Part shown: positions 19,376-27,205 of the stretch, one piece after another
How positions within the stretch are numbered: the stretch's first letter is position 1
How the letters are laid out: each line of letters opens with the position of its first letter
DNA from: Pyxidicoccus caerfyrddinensis
Lineage (GTDB): Bacteria > Myxococcota > Myxococcia > Myxococcales > Myxococcaceae
Reading direction: 5' to 3'
DNA length: 64,000 bases
Assembly: GCF_010894405.1 (NCBI RefSeq)
Contig: NZ_JAAIYA010000005.1
Span: 372,001 to 436,000 of the forward strand
Program-made: the position numbers and the translations under genes
The notes under the pieces: generated by a model
What the model saw: the letters and a program-made list of their open reading frames with translations, nothing else
Databases searched by the model: none
What the model was told of the DNA's origin: nothing

Positions 19376-19382
19376 CTCGCGG

Positions 19383-19811
19383 CTACAGCTCGATGACCTG
19401 GGGCCGCTCCTCGGGTGGCAGCGGCTCGCGGGACGTGAGGCCCTCGATGTTGAAGCCCGAGGGCGCCCGGATGGCGCCGCTGTTGAGCGGGTCCAGGTAG
19501 AGCTGGACGGGCGCGGCGAGGCCCTCGTACGTCACCTCGAACACCTCCAGCCCCTGGCTTGGACCCAGGCGGCGCCAGGCCACCCGCTGGCCCTCGGGGC
19601 CGCGCAGCAGCTCGAGGAAGGCCATCATCCCCTCATTCCCCCAGCCCACCCGCACCGGGTCCTCCGGGCCGAAGCCATAGGCACCTCCCTCCCGCACCGG
19701 GGCGGAGTGCACCGGCGCGCGTGACTCACGGACCGGTGCCACGGACTTGTTGGATGAGGCACACGCCGTCAGGAACAGCAGCCCTGCGCAGGCAACGCGA
19801 AGCGCGAACAT
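19383..19811 (-). CDS. Small lipoprotein of unknown function
   Basis: A 142-residue protein beginning [20 protein letters not shown], a textbook lipobox (LTAC). I recognise no domain; the mature part contains a motif-poor region with [20 protein letters not shown] that suggests a small beta-rich fold. GGAGGG lies just upstream of the ATG at 19811, supporting this start over longer alternatives. It converges tightly with the DUF885 peptidase gene and is divergent from another lipoprotein gene at 20223. Confidence 0.8.
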   Translation of the reverse strand: MFALRVACAGLLFLTACASSNKSVAPVRESRAPVHSAPVREGGAYGFGPEDPVRVGWGNEGMMAFLELLRGPEGQRVAWRRLGPSQGLEVFEVTYEGLAAPVQLYLDPLNSGAIRAPSGFNIEGLTSREPLPPEERPQVIEL

Positions 19812-20222
19812 TCGACCCTCCACCCCCACCATCGACCTGTGGGGAAGCTGTTGCCGCACCCCCGTTCGTGCACGCCGCCTGCCCTCCCTCCGTTCTTCGG
19901 TGAACGCACGGAGTGCCCGCTGCCGTGCAGTCACCACTCCGGGCCCATGCGCCCCCGCGAGGCCCGCACGCCTCCGCCTGCCTTGCCTCGGTGCCCCGAA
20001 TCGCCGCCCGCCTCGCCCGTCTCCTCCCCCGGGGCCGGCTCACAGGGCCTCAAAGCCTTGCACCTCCTGACTGCGCTTCCGGTGCGAGCCATGTCAGGGT
20101 TCAGGACGGTTGGCGGCGGGATGCCTCTCCTTCGCATGTCTGGATTTGACAGGAAAGAAGCGCGCGGCCAGCGTTGGTGGGTGCCGTTCGAATCCGCCAG
20201 ACAATGGCAATCATCTCATCGA
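19812..20222. other. Intergenic region between two divergent lipoprotein genes
   Basis: About 410 bases with no convincing gene. The frame of the downstream lipoprotein stays open back to 19839, with ATGs at 20121 and 20136, so that gene might start earlier than annotated. I see no clear promoter or repeat. Confidence 0.35.
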
Positions 20223-20705
20223 GTGCCCCGGGATGGGCGCGCCGCCCTCCGTGCGTCGTGGGGCCTCGGAGCCTGGGGCTTGCTCCTGTGTCTCGGGATG
20301 GTGCTCGCGTGCAGACCGCGCAAGCAGGACGAGTGCGCCATTGTGCAGGCCCGCGTGCTGGAGGAGGTGCGCGTCGTGGACGGCTTCCATGACCACCTCA
20401 ACGACGCGGAGTCCATCGTCCTCCACTCGCGGCGGCTGCGCGAGGTCAGCGCGGGGCTGCGTGCCCTCGACATCCACGACGCGGGCCTCCGGGCCGCCGT
20501 GCAGCGCTACCACACGAGCATCGACCGGCTCGCGGAAGCCTGGGCCCAGGCCGCCGAGCAGCAGGCGCGGGGGCTTCCGGACGCTGGTACGGATGCGGGC
20601 ATTTCGGACTTCAAGCTGGTGACGCTCATCGAGCTGATGTCCGTCCACTCCGCCGCCGTGAATGGCGCCCGCTCCGGCATCACCAACGCCTGCGGCGCCC
20701 ACTGA
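20223..20705 (+). CDS. Small lipoprotein, helical, function unknown
   Basis: About 160 residues. The GTG at 20223 gives a short basic N terminus, a hydrophobic stretch (WGLGAWGLLLCLGMVLAC) and a lipobox Cys. The rest is predicted helical with FHDHLNDAESIVLHSRRL and YHTSIDRLAEAWAQAAEQQ, and has the look of a four-helix bundle. Longer starts at 20121 or 20136 would put the lipoprotein signal too deep, so I prefer the GTG although its ribosome site is weak. It converges with the repeat-protein gene 27 bases downstream. No function can be assigned. Confidence 0.65.
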   Translation: MPRDGRAALRASWGLGAWGLLLCLGMVLACRPRKQDECAIVQARVLEEVRVVDGFHDHLNDAESIVLHSRRLREVSAGLRALDIHDAGLRAAVQRYHTSIDRLAEAWAQAAEQQARGLPDAGTDAGISDFKLVTLIELMSVHSAAVNGARSGITNACGAH

Positions 20706-20732
20706 GCCCGGAAGCAGGCGCCGCGGCACGGC

Positions 20733-21803
20733 CTACTTCTTCTTCGCCGCCCCGCCGTCCCCGGTGCCCGACATGGCGCGCATGAAGGCCTCGTCGACGC
20801 CGTGGATGCGCAGCGACACCAGCTCGTCCGGGGTGATGCGGGTGTAGCCCGCAGCGCGCATCCGCTTCACGAAGTCCGTGGTGACGCCGTGGATGCGGAA
20901 GGCGACGAGCTCCTCGTCGGTGATGTTGGGGAAGCCCTGCTCGCGCATCTCCTTCACGAAGGCCGGGGTGACGCCGTGGATGCGGAAGGCCGTGAAGCCG
21001 TCGGCGTCCACATCCTTGAAGCCCAGCTCGCGCATCTCCTTCACGAAGGCCGGGGTGACGCCGTGGATGCGGAAGGAGACAATCGCGTCGCCGTCCAGGT
21101 CCTTGAAGCCCAGCGCGCGGACCTCCTTGATGAACTCGGGCGTGACGCCGTGGATGGACATAGCCAGCAGGTCATCCCACGACAGCTTCGTGAAGCCGGC
21201 CGAGGACAGGCCCTGCACCTTTGCCGCGTCGACGCCGTGGATGCGGCCCGCCACGAGCTGTTCCATCGTCAGCCCCGGGTAGCCGGCCTTCGCCAGCTCG
21301 CTCACATAGGCGGGCGTGACGTCGAAGATGCCCACCTGCATCAGCTCGTCCATCGACAGGTTCTTGTAGCCGATGGCCGCCAGGTCCTTGATGCGGGCGG
21401 TGGTGACGTCCGTGGCGGCGAGCTTGAAGTGGTCCTCCGACGACAGCTTCGGGTAGCCCAGCCCGGCCATGGCCTTCGCGTAGGTGTCGCTCGGGGCGAA
21501 GCGGTAGTGGCCCGCGCCCTCGCCGCCCTTGAACTGGCCCTCGAAGCTGAAGGTGCCGGCCTCGCGCGGCATCGTGAAAGACGCCGGGCCGTCGTTGGTG
21601 GACAGGCCCTGGAAGGCGGACAGGGGCTCGCTGAAGCCCATCTGGCCGTGCTCATCCTGACGGTGGAGCTGCAGTTGGAGCTCCTTGCCGTCGCGGTTGT
21701 TGTGGGGCTGGGCGGTCCAGGTGCCGCGCAGCTCGGGTGCCGCAGTGGCGGTGAAGGCCGCGAGCAGCACGGCCACGAGTGGAAGGGACGACAGGCGACG
21801 CAT
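20733..21803 (-). CDS. Secreted protein built of 29-residue repeats shared with the M56 sensor
   Basis: A 356-residue protein with a Sec signal peptide ending near TATAA. After an N-terminal beta-rich segment (about residues 25-100, ELRGTWTAQPHN...), it consists of eight repeats of 29 residues plus a partial one, with consensus (A/E)FVKEMRxLGFxxLDxDxxxxFRIHGVTP; neighbouring units are nearly identical around residues 220-300. The same repeat forms the C-terminal region of the M56 membrane peptidase encoded immediately upstream, with which it is probably co-transcribed (110-base gap, AAGGAG before the ATG). The shared domain suggests the two proteins interact or bind the same ligand. I know no characterised homologue. 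Confidence 0.85.
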   Translation of the reverse strand: MRRLSSLPLVAVLLAAFTATAAPELRGTWTAQPHNNRDGKELQLQLHRQDEHGQMGFSEPLSAFQGLSTNDGPASFTMPREAGTFSFEGQFKGGEGAGHYRFAPSDTYAKAMAGLGYPKLSSEDHFKLAATDVTTARIKDLAAIGYKNLSMDELMQVGIFDVTPAYVSELAKAGYPGLTMEQLVAGRIHGVDAAKVQGLSSAGFTKLSWDDLLAMSIHGVTPEFIKEVRALGFKDLDGDAIVSFRIHGVTPAFVKEMRELGFKDVDADGFTAFRIHGVTPAFVKEMREQGFPNITDEELVAFRIHGVTTDFVKRMRAAGYTRITPDELVSLRIHGVDEAFMRAMSGTGDGGAAKKK

Positions 21804-21913
21804 GGTGGGCTCCTTCGGACAGACCCCGCCCGTTCGGCGCGCGTCCGGTGGGACGCGGCCGTGAGGGCAGGGGAGATTGAGAGAACAGGGGGACCGCGGG
21901 ACGGCGCGCGGGA

Positions 21914-24052
21914 CTACTTCTGCCGCGAGCCGCGCATCTTCCGGATGAAGTCGGCGTCCACGCCGCCGGAGCGCAGGCGGACCAACTCGTCGACGGAGAG
22001 GTCCTTCAGGCCGGCATCGCTCAGCTCGCGGAGGAAGGCCGGGTCGACGCCGAGGGCGCGCAGCTCCGTCAGCTCCTCCGCGTCCTTCGTCTGCACGCCG
22101 GCCTCGCGCATGCGGTCCAGCCACTCGGGCGTGACGCCCACGGCGCGCAGCTGCTGCAGGTCATCCGCGGCCATTTTCGACAGGCCGCGCTGGTTCAGGG
22201 CCTGGATGTAGCCGGCGTCCACGCCCACCGCGCGCAGCTCGGAGATGTCCTCCAGCGACATGCCCGTGTAGCCGGCGTTCTTCAGCTCGCGGACGTAGGC
22301 CTCGTCGACACCCACCGCGCGCGCCTGCACCAGGTCGTCCGGGTCGTTGGTGGTGAAGCCCGCGGCCTTGAGCGCCTCGATGTACGCCGGGGTGACGCCC
22401 AGGTGCTTCATCTGCACCAGGTCATCCGCGTCCAGCTTGCGGCCGAAGCGGGCGCTCATGTCCTTCGCGTACTCGGGGGTGATGCCCGCGTGGCCCATGG
22501 CGACGAGGTTGGCCACCGTGGGCGTGTAGCCCATGGCCGACAGCTCCTGCACGCGGGCCGGCGTGACGCCCGCCACCTTCAGCGCGACCAACTGGTCCAC
22601 GGAGAGCGGCTGCCCCACGCCCACCTGCGTGCGCTCGTCCGCGTCGTCATCGCCGTCGTCGGAGTCACGCGGGTTCGGCCTCGGGGCGGGCGCCGGAGCG
22701 GGCGCCGCGGCCAGGGCTCCGGGCACCGGCGCGATGACCGCCGGGGCAACCAGGGCATCCTTCACCGCCGAGGAGGCGACCCCGGCAGCAGGCGGAGCCG
22801 GCGGCGCGGCGGGGGAGACGTGCGGCGGAGCAACAGGCGCGGGAGGCGCGACGGGGAGCGCCCGGGCGTTGCCATTCGGAGCCGCGGCCAGGCCCGTGCG
22901 CACCTCTCCGCTCGGGGCCGTGGCGCTCGTAGAGGACTCCGTCTCCGCGCGGCCCAGCACCAGCGACGTCAGGGGCGCGGCCACCGCGAGGCTGCTGGCC
23001 AGGGTGAGCACCGACGCTCCGGCCACCCACTTCGAGGAGCAGCGCGCGGCGGGCGCGGTGACGAGCCGGCGCACGCGCTCCGGCAGCGAGCCCCCCAGCG
23101 CGGACATCGCCGGGCCCTGCACGGTGGGCAGCACTCGCAGCTCCTCCAGCGCCGTCAGCGCGCGGGCGTAGGAGAGGGCCCCACCGCTGGCGCCCACGGC
23201 GACGTCGTCACAGCAGTGCTCACGCTCCACGCGGATGACGTGGGACACCCAGCGCACGGCGGGGTGGTAGAAGAGGAGCGTCTCCACCAGCACCTGCGCC
23301 AGATTCACCGCGAAGTCATGGCGACGGATGTGAGCCAGCTCGTGCGCGAGCACCATCTCCAGCTGGCGCGCCGACAGCCCGGACAGCGCGGACACCGGCA
23401 GCAGCACCACCGGGGACAGCCAGCCCACCGCCGCCGGCACGTCCACCGACGCAGACTGGAGCAGCCGCACCGCGCGCCCCAGACCCAGTCGCGACGCCAG
23501 CGCGTCCAGCCGCTCCTGCCACTCGATGGGCGCGGGCCTGGCCTGGGCCGCGAGCCGGCGCAGCTTCACCCACTCGGCCGTCATCCGTCCCGAGCACAGC
23601 CCCACGCCCGCAACCCACGCCAGCACCAGCCACCGCAGGTTGGCAGCCACCGTGTCGCGCAGCCACTCCAGCGGAGAGACACGCTCCGGAGCCTCCACGC
23701 GCGGCGCCGTGCGCACCTGGTCCCGCGAGGACAGCGCCGCACGCGGCCCCGTCTCCCGCACCGAGCGCAGCCGCTCCCGCGACGACACGCGCGGCCCTGC
23801 CTCCGCCGCCTTCCGCGCCGAGGCCCCGCGCTCCGCCGCCGCGCCGCGCGCCTCCGAGTAGTGCCGCCAGCCCGTCACGGCCGGCATCGCGAGCGACAGC
23901 ACCAGCGCGCCACACGCCAGCGCATAGCGCGCATGGGCGGCACGCCGGCCCACCGTGGCGAGCGCCACCGCGAGCAGCAGCGCCACCAGCGCGCCCTGCC
24001 AGAGTGAGTGCAGCAGGGCCCAACCCAGGGACTCCAACAGGAGGCTGCTCAT
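21914..24052 (-). CDS. M56 (BlaR1/MecR1-like) membrane metallopeptidase with a repeat-type sensor region
   Basis: A 712-residue protein. The N-terminal half has membrane spans and the zinc-protease signature HELAHIRRHD (near residue 240), as in BlaR1/MecR1, whose protease releases a BlaI-family repressor. After a further span (around residue 350) and an Ala/Pro-rich linker comes, in place of a penicillin-binding domain, a run of seven to eight 29-residue repeats (for example GVTPAYIEALKAAGF and GVDEAYVRELKNAGY). So the signal is probably not a beta-lactam. Its ATG overlaps the blaI-like stop by four bases (ATGA). The next gene encodes a secreted protein with the same repeats. Confidence 0.92.
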   Translation of the reverse strand: MSSLLLESLGWALLHSLWQGALVALLLAVALATVGRRAAHARYALACGALVLSLAMPAVTGWRHYSEARGAAAERGASARKAAEAGPRVSSRERLRSVRETGPRAALSSRDQVRTAPRVEAPERVSPLEWLRDTVAANLRWLVLAWVAGVGLCSGRMTAEWVKLRRLAAQARPAPIEWQERLDALASRLGLGRAVRLLQSASVDVPAAVGWLSPVVLLPVSALSGLSARQLEMVLAHELAHIRRHDFAVNLAQVLVETLLFYHPAVRWVSHVIRVEREHCCDDVAVGASGGALSYARALTALEELRVLPTVQGPAMSALGGSLPERVRRLVTAPAARCSSKWVAGASVLTLASSLAVAAPLTSLVLGRAETESSTSATAPSGEVRTGLAAAPNGNARALPVAPPAPVAPPHVSPAAPPAPPAAGVASSAVKDALVAPAVIAPVPGALAAAPAPAPAPRPNPRDSDDGDDDADERTQVGVGQPLSVDQLVALKVAGVTPARVQELSAMGYTPTVANLVAMGHAGITPEYAKDMSARFGRKLDADDLVQMKHLGVTPAYIEALKAAGFTTNDPDDLVQARAVGVDEAYVRELKNAGYTGMSLEDISELRAVGVDAGYIQALNQRGLSKMAADDLQQLRAVGVTPEWLDRMREAGVQTKDAEELTELRALGVDPAFLRELSDAGLKDLSVDELVRLRSGGVDADFIRKMRGSRQK

Positions 24053-24444
24053 TCTTCCGCTCCTTCCAGCGTGTCGAGCAGCCGGCGCAGTTCCGCCAAC
24101 TCCCCGGGACTCGTCTTCTTCGAGGAGAGCGCCTGCATCGCCAGCCGGGCAGGCGAGCCGCCGAACGCTCGGTCCACCAGGTCCGTCACCAGCTGCCGCT
24201 GCGTGCGCTGCTCCGTGGCCCTCGCCCTGTAAACGTGTGCCCGATTGGACTCGTCGCGCTCCACGAGCCCCTTCTCGGTCATGATCTGCATCAGCTTCAG
24301 CACCGTGGTGTACCCGGTGCCCTCCGGCTCATGCCGGGTGAGGGCGTCGTGCACTTCACGCACCGTGCTGTCTCCGCGCTCCCAGAGCACCCGGAGGATG
24401 GCCAATTCCCCATCCGTCGGACGCGGCAGCTTCGTCTCGCTCAT
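24049..24444 (-). CDS. BlaI/MecI/CopY-family transcriptional repressor
   Basis: A 131-residue winged-helix repressor: LPRPTDGELAILRVLWERGDSTVREVHDAL is the DNA-binding part and GYTTVLKLMQIMTEKGLVERDES the wing and start of the dimerisation part. BlaI proteins are inactivated by cleavage after a cognate M56 sensor is activated; that sensor gene overlaps the stop here. The start at 24444 has GAGGGAG upstream and lies 16 bases after the predicted transcription start of the promoter at 24467-24494. Two palindromes at that promoter are its likely operators, making the cluster self-repressing. Confidence 0.95.
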   Translation of the reverse strand: MSETKLPRPTDGELAILRVLWERGDSTVREVHDALTRHEPEGTGYTTVLKLMQIMTEKGLVERDESNRAHVYRARATEQRTQRQLVTDLVDRAFGGSPARLAMQALSSKKTSPGELAELRRLLDTLEGAEE

Positions 24445-24466
24445 CACGCTCCCTCTCGACACGGCT

Positions 24467-24507
24467 ATATTACGAACCCGTTCGTAGATGTCAACGAAGG
24501 TCTTCGT
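24467..24507 (-). promoter_or_regulatory. Consensus promoter with two operators for the BlaI-type repressor
   Basis: On the minus strand TTGACA (24494-24489) and TAATAT (24472-24467) are separated by 16 bases, a near-perfect housekeeping promoter and rare in this GC-rich genome. Operator 1, TACGAACCCGTTCGTA (24471-24486), fills the spacer. Operator 2, ACGAAGGTCTTCGT (24494-24507), abuts the -35 box. Their centres are 22 bp apart, two helical turns, so two dimers could bind on one face. Confidence 0.85.
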
Positions 24508-24588
24508 AGAAGGTGCCAGAAGAAAGCCCCCTCTCCCGGCAAGGGGAGGAGGGGGCCTGGGGTGCGGCACCGTGGAGGTGGGCCGTTG

Positions 24589-25419
24589 TCAGTGCTCGCT
24601 GCTGGCGGCGCGGGCGGGCTCTTCCACCACCGTCTGGACGGAGTCGGGGTTCTTCCCCTCCCAGAAGCGGCGGGGGTGGCCGTCGCCGCGGGTGCCGCCG
24701 GAGAGCCGGTCCACCCAGGGGTACTTCTGCGCCTCCTCGGCGGTGTAGCCGAGGTTGAAGACGGTGGGGCTCTTGGGCACGTCACCGGCCTTCGCGTAGT
24801 AGGTGGTGAGGAGCCGGTCCCAGAGGTAGTTGGTGATGCCGTAGTTGCCCTGCTCGTTGTGGTAATGGTGTGACAGGTGCAACCGCTTGATTTCCTTCAG
24901 GAAGCCAAGCTTCGGCGTGTAGTTCAGGTGCTGGATGCAGTGGCAGAACTCGTAGAAGCAGATGTTCACCATCGCCCAGCCCAGCCCGGCGGCGGCGGCG
25001 GCCCTGCCGCCGATGAGCAAGCCCATGGGGACAATCACCACGCTGATGAGCGGCAGCGTGTTGCCGAGCGCGCCGAAGAGGACGCGCAGGTCATTGGGGT
25101 CCTGGTGGTGGTCGAAGTGGACGCGCTTCCACATCGCCGCGGTCAGCGGGCTTTTGTAGAGGAAGCGCCCGTGCAGGATGTTGCGGTGCACGAGGTACCA
25201 GCCCAGCGGGAAGGCCAGGCTCGTGGCGAGCATGGTCAGCAGCATGCGGACGGGGTTGTCGAGCCACTTCACCGCGAGCACGAAGCTGGTGATGCCCACC
25301 GCGATGTAGGCGACGACCGCGTAGTAGGTGAAGAACGAGTAGACCAGATCGCCGAACGTCATCCGGTCGAGGTTGTGCTTACGGTTCTTGAAGATGGAGA
25401 AGGGGGCGCTGACTGACAC
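24589..25419 (-). CDS. Fatty acid hydroxylase / sterol desaturase family membrane protein
   Basis: A 276-residue integral membrane protein with the His boxes of the di-iron hydroxylase superfamily: HRNILH, HFDHH, HCIQH and HLSHHYHNE, between hydrophobic spans. Members hydroxylate or desaturate fatty acyl chains, sterols or carotenoids in the membrane; which lipid is used here is not clear. The start is a GTG with GAGGGA upstream. It lies upstream, on the same strand, of the blaI-like gene but is separated by that gene's own promoter, so separate control is likely. Confidence 0.88.
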   Translation of the reverse strand: MSVSAPFSIFKNRKHNLDRMTFGDLVYSFFTYYAVVAYIAVGITSFVLAVKWLDNPVRMLLTMLATSLAFPLGWYLVHRNILHGRFLYKSPLTAAMWKRVHFDHHQDPNDLRVLFGALGNTLPLISVVIVPMGLLIGGRAAAAAGLGWAMVNICFYEFCHCIQHLNYTPKLGFLKEIKRLHLSHHYHNEQGNYGITNYLWDRLLTTYYAKAGDVPKSPTVFNLGYTAEEAQKYPWVDRLSGGTRGDGHPRRFWEGKNPDSVQTVVEEPARAASSEH

Positions 25420-25721
25420 GGTATCCCTCGCAGGTGGCCGCTGCCCCCAGCCGGGGCAGATGGAGCGGCGTTGAGCCCGCGCCTCACCCCGCCGGCCTGG
25501 GGGTGAATGGCGCCACTGTCACTAGCAGGGGCTCCTGGAAAAGCTCCGATACGGCATCGGGCGCTATAGCGCTTTTCTTGGGGCGGTGAGAAGGGCCGCT
25601 GCTGAAGGGCGGGGCGATTGTCCCCCGGGCTGACAGGCGTGCGACTCGGGGACGGGCTTCCCTGGCGGCCGATCGCACCCCACCTTCCGGGGAAGCGAAA
25701 CGACCTTCCAGGGGGACGCCG
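25420..25721. other. Divergent intergenic region containing a nested inverted repeat
   Basis: No gene is seen. At 25538-25577, GAAAAGC and GCTTTTC (7 bp) enclose a second stem CCGAT/ATCGG (25546-25560) and the palindrome GCTATAGC (25563-25570), a branched shape that could be a structured RNA or a protein-binding element. It lies 145 bases upstream of the small basic protein gene and 120 bases from the hydroxylase start. Confidence 0.4.
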
Positions 25722-26051
25722 ATGGCGGAGAAGGAACACCAGCAGAGCAGTGGCACCAAGAGTCGTGCGCGGCGTACGGCGCCCCGTGTGAGCCGGGCCG
25801 GGGGCAATACCAATACGGCGGCGGACCGGGGCAGCATCGCGCTGCGCCGCACGACGTCCGAGTACCGCGCCGCCGCCGAGGAGCAGGCCTCGCGGGTGCG
25901 CGAGGAAATCGAGGCCGCGCTCGTCATCGCCCGCAGCACGCGCGAGCAAATCGAGCAGCGCATCGCCGACCAGCTCCACACGCCGCGCGTCGTCCACAAG
26001 ACGCACCCCGTGCGCAAGCGGAGCAGTGGACGCGCCGCGAAGAAGCACTAG
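25722..26051 (+). CDS. Small basic coiled-coil protein, unknown function
   Basis: A 109-residue protein with no signal peptide. Basic, disordered ends (SGTKSRARRTAPRVSRA and VRKRSSGRAAKKH) flank a central helix rich in Glu, Ala and Arg (YRAAAEEQASRVREEIEAALVIARSTREQIEQRI). The layout resembles small nucleoid- or DNA-associated proteins, but no family is recognised. A run of Gs eight bases before the ATG provides the ribosome site. It converges with the membrane protein gene at 26080. Confidence 0.65.
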   Translation: MAEKEHQQSSGTKSRARRTAPRVSRAGGNTNTAADRGSIALRRTTSEYRAAAEEQASRVREEIEAALVIARSTREQIEQRIADQLHTPRVVHKTHPVRKRSSGRAAKKH

Positions 26052-26079
26052 GCGCGAAGAAGGGGACGCGTCAGCACCC

Positions 26080-27189
26080 TCAGGGCGTGACGCGCGTGCC
26101 CTGGGGGGCGGACACCGGCGCGGCGTCCTCGGCGGGCGGCGCGGAGGAGTCCTCACCCAGGCTCTTGAGCTTGCGCGCCAGCTGGGCCGCCTGCGCGCCC
26201 TTGGCGCCCATCTCACTGCCCTGCACCCCCACGAAGGACACGCGAGCCCGCTCCAGCAGCGCCACCTGCGCGTGGAGCTGGGCCAGCAGCCGCTCGCGGC
26301 GGCGGGACAGCGCGTCTAGGTGGTTCAGCTCCTCGCCCAGTGACGACGCGGCCAGCTCCAGCTGGCGCCGGGCCACCGCGTCCTGCGTGGTGGAGGCGCG
26401 GTTGCGCAGCTCGCGCACCTGCGCGTCCACGTCGTTGGCCACCACCGAGCCCAGCTGTGCCTCCAGCCCCGCGTGGGCCTCGGCGAGGGAGAAGCTCTCC
26501 CCGGCCATCTTCTCCAGCACGCCCAGCAGCTCCTGACGCCCGGGGCTGGCCGGCATGCCCTTCACCACGTCCTTGCACTGGCGGTAGAGCGCCAGCGCGC
26601 GCACGGCCAGCACGCGGGCCTCGCCCTTGAGCGAGTCCTCCAGCAGCCGGCCCCGCGCCTCCACCGCGTCCAGCTCCATCACCACGTTGGCCGGCAGCGT
26701 GCCGATGCTCCAGAAGAGGGCCACGGCGAGGAAGCCCACCATCACCGGGAGCAGCCCGGTGTGCCCGACGAAGCGCGCCTCCAGCACCTCGCGCACGTAC
26801 AGCGACAGCGGGACGAGCACGCCCGCTGCGGCGGCGCTCGCGGCCACGGAGAAGGGCCGGCCCGACTCGCCCCGGCCGTTGCCCAGCCACGCCACCAGCG
26901 CGGCGGCGATGGCGCCCGCCAGGCTCTGCGGGAGCGGATCAGGCAGGTCCAGGAGGAAGGGGACGGTTGGCAGCACCGCCAGGCCGATGCGCAGGCCGAT
27001 GGCATTGCGCGGTGTCGCCTTCGCGCCGGCGATGGCGGCGGCCACCACCGCGAAGTAGCCCAGCTCCAGGGGGAAGTGCAGCCGCTGGGCGGCGGCCCCG
27101 AGGATGCCCATGCAGGCGGCGCCCCCCAGCGCGCGGAGGGTGCGCGACTCGAACTCCTCGCGGTGGAGGAACTGCACGGAGAGGGCCAT
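26080..27189 (-). CDS. Membrane protein with C-terminal coiled coil, unknown
   Basis: A 369-residue protein. Five to six hydrophobic segments in the first 165 residues (for example GYFAVVAAAIAGAKA and LPVMVGFLAVALFWSIGTL) are followed by about 180 residues of predicted coiled coil with LNHLDALSRRRERLLAQLHAQVALLERA. The layout recalls FUSC/aromatic-acid exporter-type proteins, but I see no decisive motif. It starts 16 bases after the stop of the VWA gene, so the two are co-transcribed and may form one envelope complex. Confidence 0.7.
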   Translation of the reverse strand: MALSVQFLHREEFESRTLRALGGAACMGILGAAAQRLHFPLELGYFAVVAAAIAGAKATPRNAIGLRIGLAVLPTVPFLLDLPDPLPQSLAGAIAAALVAWLGNGRGESGRPFSVAASAAAAGVLVPLSLYVREVLEARFVGHTGLLPVMVGFLAVALFWSIGTLPANVVMELDAVEARGRLLEDSLKGEARVLAVRALALYRQCKDVVKGMPASPGRQELLGVLEKMAGESFSLAEAHAGLEAQLGSVVANDVDAQVRELRNRASTTQDAVARRQLELAASSLGEELNHLDALSRRRERLLAQLHAQVALLERARVSFVGVQGSEMGAKGAQAAQLARKLKSLGEDSSAPPAEDAAPVSAPQGTRVTP

Positions 27190-27205
27190 CGGTGCACCGT
27201 CCTGG

